Shown here piece after piece: positions 42,977-55,152 of a stretch of 64,000 nucleotides of DNA. Where the stretch lies: contig QLIY01000814.1 in assembly GCA_003260075.1 (NCBI GenBank), positions 1 through 64,000 on the forward strand. Direction: 5' to 3'. Positions within the stretch are counted from its first letter, which is position 1, and every line of letters begins with the position of its first letter. A program made the translations under genes and the position numbers. Below the pieces are notes generated by a model, which saw nothing but the letters and a program-made list of their open reading frames with translations, was not told the origin of the DNA and searched no databases. Origin of the DNA: Phallusia mammillata. Its lineage: Eukaryota; Chordata; Ascidiacea; Phlebobranchia; Ascidiidae.

Positions 42977-45900
42977 ATGGATCTAAGAGCAGAGAAGTTT
43001 CTGGCTAAAATTGCACAAAGATTAGCTGGTATATATTTTGTTGTAAATAAATTGTTGAATTTCATGATTTTGAATCTGTTTAACTAGTATACATACCATT
43101 TAAATTTATATGTATTTGATATGATATTTTGGTCGTTTATGGTAGTCACTGCTTTTTCCTGTTCATGTATGTGTTAAAGGCTATCCTTTCCGATTTTTCG
43201 AGTTTTGGGGCTTACAATCTTGACCTTGCAAAAATTGTTTCAGAAACGACTTGTGAAGAGAATGTACGATCCATTTTTGAAGATGCCATTTCATCACTGC
43301 CAGAAAAACACTTGAAGTTGAAAAATCATATTTCCAGCAATGTTGAACACTACTTTAAGTTTTACCAAAAGTATGAGCTGCTTACACTATCTATACATTT
43401 TTGTAAACTTTGGGATCAATTATAACATTGATAAGGATAATCTGACTATGGTATTATTATGCTGTAGGTCTTTGGAAGATACAAAGAAGTCTGTGCAACC
43501 TTTAGAAGTCACACTTCATCCCCCGAAATCATTTATAGCAGAGTTGTTGATGTATCAAAATGACACAAAAAAGCTAGTGGTATGTTGTTTGCGTTATTTA
43601 TACACTTCGAAAATGTATGTATGTTTGTTTTTGTGTTTCTAATTAAACTGCCTGTGTGATTGCAGTTCCTTTTATGTATATATATATTTTATCTTTTTAT
43701 TTTTTCTATAAAAATTTGTGACTGTAAACTGTTTGATAATCTTTAAATGGAAAGCTAGAGCATATGTTTATTAAAAGCCTAACCATATGTGAAGTATTGT
43801 ATTGTGTTGCACATATATATTCATGTACAGTTTATATTTGCAGGAGGTTTTGGACAAAGCTATTAATAATGAGCTAAAAAGTTTGAAAACCGATGAATTT
43901 ACACAAAAACTGTGCAATCTTGCGATTTCCAGTCAGTCCACTACCATTGCTCATGTCATTGCAAATGCTCTATACAAGTAAAATATTGTTTTTTTATCTT
44001 TGTTTAAATCATTTGTAACTCGGCTAATAAATCATTTCTGTAATTAGGAAAAAAACTAGTAAAAGGCAATTAAAATATTTTGATTGAAACATACAATGCT
44101 GTCTTGTAAATTGTATTGTTTTAGCTCACATATTCTTGTTTTCAGCTTTTTCGAGAACAAAGTTGAGTCAGAATTGAAACTTGTACCTCAAGCCAAACAA
44201 GTAGCGGAACTACAAGAAAACATTTTCAAAGTTATTCTTTTATTAAATCATCAGTTTCGGGATCGAAAACCACAAACAGTTGAGTTTTCTGTCACTAGAA
44301 TTCTGACCATTTCATCTAAAGACCATGTTTGTATTTTTAGTTGGCTAAAGGAATACCAAAACTACAAGATATACTTGCTGCCTTGTTTTCATTCTATATT
44401 GATTTGTCCATCCATGCTGGCCAATCACACTGTGAAAATCAGAAATGTTCATTACCTGAAATGAGCAATCTGCTGTTTGGTAAGTACCAACATGAAAACA
44501 TGCAGCAGTAAATAGGTTGCCATTTATTTTTATTTTTAAAGTAAGTGAAGACTGCCTAATAACTTTGACAAATTGGTTGTCAATAATGCAGATGTAGCAA
44601 GCCTTGGTTAAAACTAGAATCTTAAAAAGTGACATGGTTGGTCTATTGAACTTTCTTAAACAGAAATCTTTCTTCAGACAATAACAAAGAAAACTTTCTT
44701 GTCACAATATGATACATATTACCCCTTCGTCTAAATCCTTTTAGATGGAAATTCACCTCTATTATTGGATGCTTTATCTCAAACATCTCAATTGTCAAAC
44801 CATAATGCTGCAGAAGTACTTGATTCTGTGTACAGTAAAATTATTTTGCACCATCAATGGAACACGGATGCACTTTCAGTTCGAACATACCTGCAACTAA
44901 TGCTGGTTGTACGACAGGTGAGACTATGTGATAAATGTTTAAAAAAAATTATGTAATTAGTTATGCAGGGGGGGGGGGGTCAATCACACTGTGAAAATCA
45001 GAAATGTTCATTACTTGAAATGGGCAACTTGTTATTCAGTAAGTTACATTGAAAACATGTAGCAATAAATAGGTTTCGTTTTTTTTCTTCACTTTTTGAA
45101 GTAAGTGATGATTGTTTAATAACTTTGATTATTTGGTTTGCGATAATACAGATGTATCAAACCATGGTTAAAACAGGAATCTCAAAAAGTGACACAGTTT
45201 GTCTATTGAACTGTCTGAAATAAAAATCTTCGATCCTTTAGCCCAGTGTTTCTCAACCTGGGGGTCGCGACCCCCGGGGGGGGGGATTACCCTTTACCAT
45301 AACTATATATATGTGAACAGTAACCGGTCAAGTGACTCGATGGCTAAAGTTTGGCTCTCACTGACCTGGTCGCGCCGTTACTAGGTTCAATTTATTTTGT
45401 TTATGCAATTGTTTAAATTTCACAATGTGACAAATAAAACATTGAATTGAAATTGAAATATATTTACACATAAAGCGTTTTATGTCGCATTGTTGTTTGA
45501 CAAGTGGGGAAAAGTAATTGTGTAAAAAGTGTCTGTTTGTATTTGTTCTGTGTGGTTGTTCGACAAGTAGGGATAACGAATGTATATATATCCATTTTCT
45601 GACTGTTTTTTATAAATATTGCTTGCATTTTTATGTTTCTATTAGCTTGTTACAGACATTTTTGGGGGGGGGGACCGGGTTAGCATATAGCAGTGTGTGT
45701 CAAGTACACTGTTTAATTTCTAGACATAACGTAGTAAGAAATAGCATTTTTGAAATAATGTTTTATATAATGTTGAGATAACCAATATGCATGGTAGGCA
45801 TGGAGAATCGAATTGTTTAGCCTTTCTACATTAAACATTTTGGTTTAGGAATGTGTCACCGTAATAGAGGCATTTGTGTAAAAGCATTTTTTTTCTTTTT

Positions 45901-48900
45901 CGGTCAGTACTCTACCAAGTACAGACAAATCTGGGTATTGGGGGGGGGGACGCTGGAGAAATACGGTCCCCCAAAACACCTTAAAAAAACATGGCCAATG
46001 TTTGGCTCTCACTGACCCGTCGCATAGTTACTACGTTCAATTTATTTCGTTTATGTAGTTGTTTAAATTTCACTGCGTGACAAATAAAACATTGAATTGA
46101 AATTGAAATATATTTACACATCCATAAAAGCGTTTTATGTCATGTTGTTGTTTGACAAGTGGGGAAAAGTATTTGTGTAAAAAAGGTCTGTTTGTTTTTT
46201 GTTCTGTGTGGTTGTTCGACAAGTAGGGATAACGAATGTATGCATATATATATTTATATTTATACATATATATATATGTAAATATGAAAAGTTGCATTGT
46301 TTAGCAATGTTGTCCTTTACCATATGTATGTAAACATGAATCAGTTAAAGTTTGCTTAGTTTGTTTGTTTTTTCTCTGTAGGCAGCGCAATGTCTGATGT
46401 ATTTCTTTCAATAATGTATATATACTTTTCTAATCTATAGACACCTTTAACCTCCATTTTCTGACTGTTTTTTATACATATTGCTTGCATTTTTATGTTT
46501 CTATTAGCTTGTTACAGACATTTTTATCAATCACAATTTTTTAGGCCATTGGTGTGATGAAGAAACAAACATCTGGTGTTGCAGATCAATATCGATCAGT
46601 TGCTTCAAAATTTTCGGCTCCCGAACTTTTCTACAAGTGGGCTGTGGGTAAAGTAGGTGGTGAAGATATTCTCGACACGACCCCAATCACCCTAGATTCT
46701 GCACCAAATGTGATCACTGAATATTTGTTGAATGATGCTGAACTTGAAACCATTGAAGATTTAGTTAATGTAAGTAAATATTTGCACCATGATAGAAGAT
46801 CATTTAAATATATACAGGGTTAGCATATAGCAGTGTGTGTCAAGTAGACATAACATAGTAAGAAAGCATTTTTGGAATAATGTTTTATATAATGTTGAGA
46901 TAACCAATATACATGGTAGGCATGGATAATCGAATTGTTTAGCCTTTCTACATTAAACATTTCGGTTTAGGAATGTGTCACCATAATAGAGGCATTTGTG
47001 TAAAAGCGCTTTCTTTTTCGGTCAGTACTCTACCAAGTACAGACAAATCTGGGTATTTGTATTACTCATTTAATTGCATAGGGATTGTAATCCCAAATGT
47101 TGTAATGAAAATTGCCTCATCACAAAATCCAGTTCATTGCATTAAAAAGCCTGGCAATTTGATAACGCATTTAACCAGATTTAAAGCCCAGCGAAATCAG
47201 TTTCTGTTCATTCATCCACATTCACAATTTTCTTTCAGATAACTGTATATATCTGTTGTTGTTGTATAATGTACCACAACTGTAGATTGACGTCATACCG
47301 ATAAAAAAGTTATATACCATATTTATGTATTTGTTTCAATCAAAATCAAATCGCTACATAACAAATTATATCAGCCTGTTTTAACTTTATGACTACATTT
47401 TTGATTTTTCAGCTGATTCATGCAGGCCCTGCAACACAAGAGGCACCAAAACTGAAAGCTGCAGATAAACCAGAAAGTGCTGTGCCAGGTAATGTATATA
47501 AGCTTCATATCCTTTTACCCTGTACAGATTGTGATGATAAAATTTGTTTCCAGTTCCTACAACATAATGTAACATGGCCCATTTTTTTGCACATTTATTT
47601 CACATTCTTAACAAAACTTTACTATCTTTTCTTTAAATTAACTTTGTATAGTAGCTTCTGTTCTACATTATGCAATCACTTTGACAGAATGTTGAACCGA
47701 GAATATTTTGTGTATACCTCATACGTACAAAAGTTTCCACACACAAGATTATACCTTTATGTCGGTTTTTTTTAATTTTCATTGTGTCCAAAATTTAATT
47801 TTTTTATTTATGTTTACAAACAATGGTTTAAGTTTTCATGCCATGCATATTATTTTGCAGATTCTCTTTTCTTTATTGACACCAAACCAAAAGCACAAGA
47901 GGGTGTTGGAATTGATGAAATTGATGCTGACGACGCGAAACTATCTGAAAGCGAAAGTTGTGATGATTACAACTTGTCAGACAGAGAATTAGACAGTGAT
48001 GTTGAATCATTGAAAGATGAATATTTTGATACAAATAATAATCTACAAGCAGAGGACGTTGAATCGGAAATGCTGGATAATAAAACAGAGGAATCACATG
48101 GTAATTGGGTTTTTTAATAAGTTTTTAAATACCTGTTTAACAAAAGTTTTTTATATTGTTTTTATTTTGTTTTATATCAACTTACAGAAGTGGCTAAGAT
48201 TGTGACAAAAATGAGCTCTGCCAAAAATATTTTGTTTTGCCGAACACCAAGCATTTCACGCTAACGTTCATGTTCGTTCGGCTAAGCACACTAGGTGCAT
48301 TGTGACAGCATAAACATTCCCAATTTCACAGTTTTCTATCTTTCCAAGGTTCCTTAGCTATCACCAAGCAGTGCATTAAGCTGTACAGACCCCAGAAGTC
48401 TGCGCTTTACCACCATCTAAAGCAGGGGTCACCAAACTTTTTTGACTGCGGGCCGGATAAGTCTAAAAATAATTCGTGCGGGCCACATAGTTTACATGTC
48501 CTAGCGCCACCTTTCAAAACTTAGCCCGCGAGGCGATTTTTCTAGGTGCACCAAGATTTGGTCTTGCTACAATCCCATTTAAAATCTGGTGATGCGACTG
48601 TTAATTAAATTGTATAGGTCGTCTCTTACAAGCAATGCAAATTGTATGTTACGTCACAAGTAAAGGCATTTGTTTGTGCACAATTGACACTAGTAGTCTT
48701 GTCTGTGAAGTAACAAACTGACTTTGGATCAATCCTAGGCGTTGTAATCCTATTAAACTAGGTGATATTATTACATATTTCGTAAGAAGTAGATTAATTT
48801 TTGAATGATACAAAGTTATCAATATGATTTGGCAAACCAAAAAATGTGGTCGCGGGCCGGATGAAATAACCTCGTGGTCAGGATCCGGCCTGCGGGCCGC

Positions 48901-48921
48901 ATTTTTAAAAAACACTTATTT

Positions 48922-49009
<88 letters not shown>

Positions 49010-50599
49010 GTTTTGTATATCTAAAGGGTATGAATGAGCAAATTAAATGCTTGGGTCAGTTTGCTCGGCCGAGCATCAAGAACAGCAGTAACCCTACTAT
49101 GCATGCATGCTATCATTCGATTATTATGAATTGTATAATATGTAATAAGGTGTACTTTATGAGCATTTGTCCAGTATTGTTAAAATTCATTCTATTTGTT
49201 GTTATTACCCATCACAAATATAAACAAACATTGTTTTGCAGATGCAGAGACTTTACCAGACAACAAAAAAGATCAGAAAATCAACGTAACAGACTCGGAA
49301 AGTGATGCACCAACTAATGATAAGAAATCCACCACAAGATCAACCCCTAGAAAGCGAAAAACTGGTGTGCGTACAAGAACGACACCTCGTAAACAATATA
49401 AAGTTGCAGAGGTAGATTTAGAATTGTCATCAATACCAGAAGAACTTCAAGTTGACACAAAATGTGCCAAACTTGATATGAAACCTAAAACACGAGTAAG
49501 GAAAACTAGATCTGATTCAGAATCTTCAACGGGAAGCCATAGTAAGTTGTCTAAAATATATTTTTGTTTTGTCAAAAACCTTCCTAAGGCCACTGATTAT
49601 TTCATGCTTTTGAATCATACAAATTTTTGATACATACTCTCCTAAACAGCTAGTTGAATTGAAAGCGGCCCCAGTGAAAAGTAAGACAGATATAATTTAC
49701 ACGAAATGTAACAGTTTATAAACTAGGGTTTTTACAAAACTGGAAATACCCGAAACTGGGAAACCATTTTTTCTAATTACTGTGCTATCATTTGTTGGTT
49801 GTAAAGCCTACTATTAAAATTCATAGAAAAATAAGGCAAAGTTTACTATTTTTTTATGGCACCCTCAAATGGCATTTAATCTTTTGTGCCTGTTTTGGGA
49901 TTGCAAACACCCCATGGTGTGCCATCCTTCACTTTTAGAATCACTTAACTATAGGCATAGAAGTCCTAGGCATCATTGTACTCTTGTCATATTATTTTTT
50001 GGTTACGGTCCACAATTTTCAGATGGGTCAAGCCAAAATTGTAAGTAGACAAAAGTCTCTGCATAGGGGTGTGATAGTTTGTCAGTAAAAACTAAATAAC
50101 TTTGTATAAAATGGTCATCACCTGATAATATAAACTTTATTTTTATAGCGAATTTAATATGAATACAACTGCATGCGTTTTTATCACTATTGTGCATGTG
50201 TCTTAATTACAGCTTCACTCTATTTGTATGAACTTGGAATAATTTTCCGCAAATTCATGGTTGTTTATTTCGGGGGGGGGGCTCACACAAACTTGGACAA
50301 ACATTTGCTCTTAATTCTTGAAGTGAGAATATTTCAAACAGGTTTTACAATTGCCAGAAAAAGGTCAATGTTTCTCAACAGAGGCTTTGCAGAGTAAGGA
50401 AACAAGTTCGTGGCAGATAATCTTGGGGGGGGGGAAATTTAATATGAATACAACTGCATGCATTTTTTATCACTATTGTGCATGTGTCTTAATTACAGCT
50501 TCACTCTACTTGTATGAACTTGGAATAATTTTCCGCAAATTCATGGTTGTTTATTTCTCTACAGGTTACAGCACGCGGTCACGGTCGAAAAATTCATGA
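42977..50599 (+). CDS. Unrecognised nuclear-type protein, twelve exons
   Basis: Exons: 42977-43028, 43244-43370, 43468-43579, 43844-43977, 44146-44278, 44341-44479, 44745-44917, 46545-46769, 47413-47488, 47861-48100, 49242-49541 and 50565-50599, in phase throughout, about 581 residues. The N-terminal two thirds is leucine-rich and looks all-helical (MDLRAEKFLAKIAQRL, LQDILAALFSFYIDLS, YLQLMLVVRQ). From about 47861 it is acidic and serine-rich (SESESCDDYNLSDRELDSD), then basic with repeated TPRK (RSTPRKRKTGVRTRTTPRKQ), ending SYSTRSRSKNS. That layout fits a chromatin or DNA-repair scaffold, but I cannot name the family. The last junction is the least certain: a microexon at 50022-50039 or a longer terminal exon from 50212 are alternatives. 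The donor of exon 44146-44278 (GTTGAG) is weak. Confidence 0.7.
44978..45038 (+). repeat. Partial duplicate of exon 44341-44479 beside a G tract
   Basis: It encodes QSHCENQKCSLLEMGNLLF against QSHCENQKCSLPEMSNLLF in the full exon, starts at a G run (44969-44978) and keeps the donor. The following intron also repeats. It is an allelic-looking copy, not an additional exon. Confidence 0.8.
45244..45300. mobile_element. hAT-type terminus
   Basis: CAGTGTTTCTCAACCTGGGG followed by GTCGCGACCCCC is a well-known end of non-autonomous hAT elements. A G run begins within 30 bases. I do not see the other end. Confidence 0.5.
45430..47060. repeat. Interleaved intronic duplications with G tracts
   Basis: About 45400-45600 recurs at 46025-46240, 45580-45660 at 46450-46525, and 45672-45930 at 46817-47055. 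G runs lie at 45663-45671 and 45941-45949. The exon 46545-46769 sits between copies. The order suggests that at least three contigs were chained with overlaps left in. Confidence 0.75.
48190..49095. mobile_element. hAT-like element nested in an old palindromic MITE
   Basis: 48192-48422 is a degenerate match to the palindromic family seen at 18230 (same order: GCCAAAA, paired GAGCA-type palindrome, GCATTRTGAC, CACCATCTAA). It is interrupted at 48423 by CAGGGGTCACCAAACTTT, a hAT terminus, whose interior (GCGGGCCGG repeats) runs to about 48905. After a G tract the MITE resumes at 49028-49075 (CTCGGCCGAGC). The right hAT border is lost in the tract. Confidence 0.5.
48924..49008. repeat. Long G tract (85 bases)
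   Basis: This is an uninterrupted G run inside the hAT/MITE region in an intron, probably filler. Confidence 0.9.
50140..50560. repeat. Intronic duplication with two G tracts
   Basis: 50147-50271 recurs at 50434-50556, and G runs lie at 50272-50281 and 50425-50434. It repeats an acceptor-like site (TTAATTACAG) followed by an open stretch (SLYLYELGII), so an apparent exon here exists twice. Confidence 0.8.
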
Positions 50600-50610
50600 C
50601 AAAAATAAAA

Positions 50611-50707
<97 letters not shown>
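50611..50707. repeat. Long G tract (97 bases)
   Basis: This is the longest tract in the window. It separates the stop codon of the plus-strand gene (50599) from the last readable LINS1-like codon (50708), so both 3' ends are undefined here. Confidence 0.9.
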
Positions 50708-50708
<1 letters not shown>

Positions 50709-52377
50709 CAATTGATTTCTTAAGTTTTATGAGCATTTCATTTAGTGACGATGTAGCATTGCATCTCTTGCATTCAGCCAGCAGGTCGTTCTGAGTCTTA
50801 TGGCAGTACTTGGTGTATTTGATGAAGTAAAGTAAAAACTGGGTTTCTTCAGAGGTGAGCCAGTCAAGTAGAATTGAATTGTCGAATGCTAATCGCTGAA
50901 TAAGATTAAGAAATGCTTGGTGTGGAGAAAATCCACAGAAGATTGGTTTTTCTGGAGTCCTACAAAAGTAAATGTCTTTGTAAGTTAAAAAAATAGTCTT
51001 GCCGGTGGTGGTCAAACTCCATTTAACCACTAAAAACAATTTTCTTTCCTTTAAAGGTTAATACATTGTTTGATTTTTTTTACATAGTGTGACTGGTGAC
51101 CAATTTACTAAAAATCATTAAAGCTGTTGTTATAATCACACAATCTTTGTTTAAAAAGTAGACACTTTTATGTTCAACTAATAGGACTAAACAGAAATGG
51201 TAAAGAAAACTTACATCTTACTGCTTCTGAAAATCAAGAGATGCAGCAACAAAAACTCAATCAGTAAGTCGTCTTGTTCAAAATAAAACTCCAGTAGTTC
51301 ATTTTCCAAAGAACTTTCCTGTGTGTTTTTGGGATTTGCACACAACAGGATTTTTATACAAATTGTAGCTTTTTCTGGTACATGCGAATTTCCACAATCT
51401 GTCAGTGCAATGCATTTCAAGAGAATATTGACCATCAGCATTACATCAGGAGAGCTACAACTGTCTTTTGCCTCTACTTTTTTGGCACCACCAAAACCGT
51501 GTTCACCTGGTTTATGTTGAACTGATTTCGGAATACCTGCTACCATGGCTGAAAACAGTTTGGCTGCAAACTTCTTCACACAAGAACTGCTTGGACTTGC
51601 ATCAGTTGATAGAGGTAAAATACGTTTGACCACTTTCAGGTACTTTGTTGTTATTACAGAATGTTTGCAAGCATTGGAAAAGTTCAAAAGTACAGATTCA
51701 CTGCTTGCAATAAATGTATCTTCTGGTATTTCATTAGATGCGAAAATTGCATGCAATAGATCAAGGTATGTAGCAAAGTTGACAACAGTGCAGTCTTTTT
51801 GTATCAGCAGAGATGATTTCTGTATGAGATGAATTAGTTTTGTTGACATTTCATTAATAGGAATTTTATCCCCCTTTTTGCCATTTGTTAGAACCTTTGT
51901 CATAATCTCGACTGCTGAAAAAAATTCATCATCATGACAAGTAGAAATAAAGTGACAAATTTTGTCCACCCATTCTTGGTAGACAGGTGGGGAAGTAGAC
52001 AATGCATTTACCACTTTTGTGATGGTTGCAATAGTGGTGTTCTGCAAAATCAGTGGTTTTGCCACAAGATCAAACAAAGCTTCTCTCAAAATGTCTGATC
52101 GTAGCCACTTGTCCCTAAGTTGTACTCCATAAATTTCATGAGTTGAAAAGCATTGGCACACATTTTGCAAGCAACTTAAATGCAGTAGACACAATGAAAT
52201 TAGATTCCAAGAAGGAACTGGCTGTTCAGATTTAACTAAAGCAACAACGTTGGCGATACTTTTTGGTAGTTCCTCAATAATATTGATGACTTCATCAGAT
52301 AAACAAAAGCTGTTCGATTCTAAAATGTTTTCAAAAATTGCTGAATGCAGCAGTTCTAGTTTTTCGACAGTGAGCAT
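50708..52377 (-). CDS. LINS1: Lines family protein (LINS1-like), C-terminus missing
   Basis: Exon 51215-52377 begins [17 protein letters not shown] and joins in phase to exon 50708-50959. The product is leucine-rich and helical throughout. Family features lie at the C-terminal side: EFYFEQDDLLIEFLLLHLLI, then SPHQAFLNLIQRLAFDNSIL followed by LDWLTSEETQFLLYFIKY. The last corresponds to the FDxxVLLDFLxSxETxFLxYFxxYLK block of animal Lines proteins. Drosophila lines acts in Wnt-linked patterning and human LINS1 is linked to intellectual disability; the molecular function is poorly known. About 470 residues are readable against more than 700 in human, because the sequence runs into a G tract. The start ATG at 52377 is the first in frame after an upstream stop. 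Confidence 0.8.
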
Positions 52378-52496
52378 TGTCAATTTTTGTCAAAACATAA
52401 AAAAGTATGTACAAGAAATACTGGGCTTTAGATTACATTGGTTTTTGTGGTTGCTGAGTTAACAGAAGTCCAAATCTTCTTTGGGGGGGGGGCAGA

Positions 52497-52660
52497 CACA
52501 AAGAAATAAGATTCCAAGAAGGATCTGGCTGTTCAGATTTAACTGAAGCAACAACATTAGCAATACTTTTTGGTAGTTCCTCAATAATGGTGATAGCTTC
52601 ATCAGATAAACTAAAGCTGTTCGATTCTAAAATGTTTTCAAAAATTGCTGAATGCAGCAG
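52497..52660 (-). repeat. Duplicate of the 5' coding part of the LINS1-like gene
   Basis: 52497-52660 repeats about 52190-52353 with roughly five percent differences, most of them silent or conservative, between G runs at 52483-52490 and 52661-52670. It looks allelic. Confidence 0.85.
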
Positions 52661-54138
52661 GGGGGGGGGGCGTCGGGTGAAAATCTTGCTGGGTGAGCTG
52701 ACTGCGTCGGTGTTTGATCAGTTGGATTAATTTTCTTCAACGTGTAAATACGTTTTCCAGCTTCGTCAATGTAATAATGCAAATACATGTTTAAAAATTT
52801 GATGAAACACTACTGTTAGGGGGGGGGGAAAAATACAATATTTATTCTATAACTAGTTACTTACAATCGAGCATAAAAGATCTCAAGGCAACCAAAAAGC
52901 TTGAAAAATCTTGGACTTTTTAGTTGACAACTTGACAAACACACGTGCGAGATGCCTCATTAATCCGAAGCAGCAGCGTTTCAAAAATCACCTTTTTCAC
53001 ATAAAGATGATATACGCGTGATATTTGAAGTCTTGGTTATTGCTTGGAGGTTTAATTTTTCTTTTTTAAGACTGTAAAATAGAGTTTAAGACGCTGTTTC
53101 ACAGCGCTGTCTTCACTTGTGGAAAACTACAGGGCGCGTTGGTGTTTGTAATAGTAGCCTAGCGCCGCCTTTCCAAANACAGCGCTGTCTTCACTTGTGG
53201 AAAACTACAGGGCGCGTTGGTGTTTGTAATAGTAGCGTTAAACCCAGTCGACAAACATGATTAAACCAATTTGACTACATTAAATTGTTTGGTGACAGGA
53301 CGTTCGTTCAACAAATCGATGCTGTACATTTTAAGTTGGCTGGTGGTGTGAATTTTCACTCATCGCTTCGACGTTGTATAGTTTGTAACAACTTGTTTGT
53401 ACAGATTGCTGGTAAAGTATTGATTTTTGTTAGTGTGGAAAACAATTTTGCCTTTTTACCTTCTGCTTAATTTTTTTCAACTTTTTTTGTTGAACCTGTT
53501 GAAAAATTTCTAGCCTAGTGTCAAATGGTCGGGTTTCATTTTCAAATGGCCTTTGGTGAAGACAACGCAACGTATAGAATACGTTACAATGTTTACTTGT
53601 TTGGACCATGTAAAGAAAGTGTTGGGATAGCCCAAACATAGTAGACCTATAACTTACAAAAAAGAAAAAAACAATTTTCTTCCTAATTCTACAGCAGCAA
53701 GCAATATCCGACAGACGTGTGATTGCTTTTAATCTCGATCTTTCGTTTCTCTAAATAAAAAAATCTGACTCTAATCTTATTTTTTTCTCTTAAAACACCC
53801 TTTTACCAAGCATGTGTTCCAAGATCTAGTATTCTACTAAGTAGGATTATATAATATGTATAGGCTAACGTATTACCATTTTTTACATTTTGGAGAAATA
53901 GCATGTTGAATCTCGATATTGCAAGAACAAACACAAAAACAGCTCATGACTCTAAAAACAGAGTAGGCCTATAGGCTACACGTGTGACCAAAGCCAGCAA
54001 CAACGCATTTCAGAAAACATTTACGAAAAACAAAAAAAAATCTTGCATTGTAAAGTGTAGGCTATGGTTTGCTCTACAAAGCTACAATTTCAGGTGGGAT
54101 CAAAAAATGACAACCACTGGTTTGTAGCGAAAGCCGCC

Positions 54139-54140
<2 letters not shown>

Positions 54141-54215
<75 letters not shown>
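54141..54215. repeat. Long G tract (75 bases)
   Basis: This G run ends the readable C-terminus of the channel-like copy at 54216-55010. It produces spurious proline or glycine runs in translation. Confidence 0.9.
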
Positions 54216-54216
<1 letters not shown>

Positions 54217-55010
54217 CAAGAAACTGTGGACAATAAGTGTGTAAGTACCATAAAATTATTTCCCGGTCTTCTTCTATGCAAACTTGAGAACGTTCAGTCC
54301 CAGCATGAGCGACTTCACAGTAAAAAACAAAAAATCCGTGATCATCGGCTTCTATAGCCGTTTCAGCATTCTGATAACAAAGATCATACAAATTGACGTT
54401 GTCTTTGTCGTGTTCTTGTTTTATGTCTTCTACAATCGCTGCAAATTGCAAAAGGTTAATGTTATTTCCTGAATTCATCATCAATATTTGGAGAAACATT
54501 GAATCGTCTTGATGAAAACGGAATGTAACCAACAAGCAAATAAAAGTTATTGCTTGAAAAATAGAAGCAAAAAGTTGCACCATCACCACCCTGATATGTA
54601 CTTCATAAGATGAGTCACCTTGTGTGCAGTAAAAGTGGTTTGTTTTCCATGTAAAGCTTGTGTTGTGCATGACAAGAATGCATGATAAAAATACAGTGTA
54701 CCCAACCGCCACAACAACACCAATAATATTTCTAACTTGGTACATTGCGACAACATAACCGCCTTCAACAATACGCCAATAAATTAGAGTCCAAATTCTT
54801 CTCGCTGAAATGCGTTTTTGTCGTTCATTGTAAGGCGTTTGTGTAGTGTTTGGAGTTGTAACATAATATTGCAAAACTCCCCGTGGCAAATTTAAGTCTT
54901 GCACCAAATTGTAAGCCTGCCTGTAACTCTTCACTTTGTTTATCACTTGTGGCAGATGTTCCCAGAGTTTATTTGTCAAGTAAAAAAGTAAGAAAACAGT
55001 TGTCTGTAAC
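54216..55010 (-). pseudogene. LRRC8-like channel domain, copy 1, N-terminus lost
   Basis: It starts after an acceptor-like site with TTVFLLFYLTNKLWEHLPQV and continues through KSYRQAYNLVQDL, QKRISARRIWTLIYWRI, TM3 (IIGVVVAVGYTVFLSCILV), an extracellular loop with cysteine (NHFYCTQGD), TM4 (MVQLFASIFQAITFICLLV), NLLQFAAIVEDIKQEHDKDN and a C-terminal segment with FFVFYCEVAH. The N-terminus with TM1 is absent: upstream is a copy of the exon at 57976-58210, not the expected start. The C-terminus changes frame relative to copy 2 before running into the G tract. The overall order matches the LRRC8 pore domain, without leucine-rich repeats. Confidence 0.6.
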
Positions 55011-55011
55011 A

Positions 55012-55152
55012 GGTTACGAAAAGTCTCAATACAAGCATTAATTCAATTCTGATAAAACGCCTCTTCGATATTTGCTACATCACGTGTGCGGGCGTGAAGG
55101 CCTTGGACTGACTATTGATTTGGAAATGTTCTCCTGAGTCAGCTGAGCTTCG
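55012..55152 (-). repeat. Copy of the 3' part of exon 57976-58210, cut by a G tract
   Basis: Plus-strand 55012-55152 matches about 57905-58048 at near 90 percent and stops at a G run (55153-55161). It lies directly against copy 1 of the channel-like genes. Confidence 0.8.
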
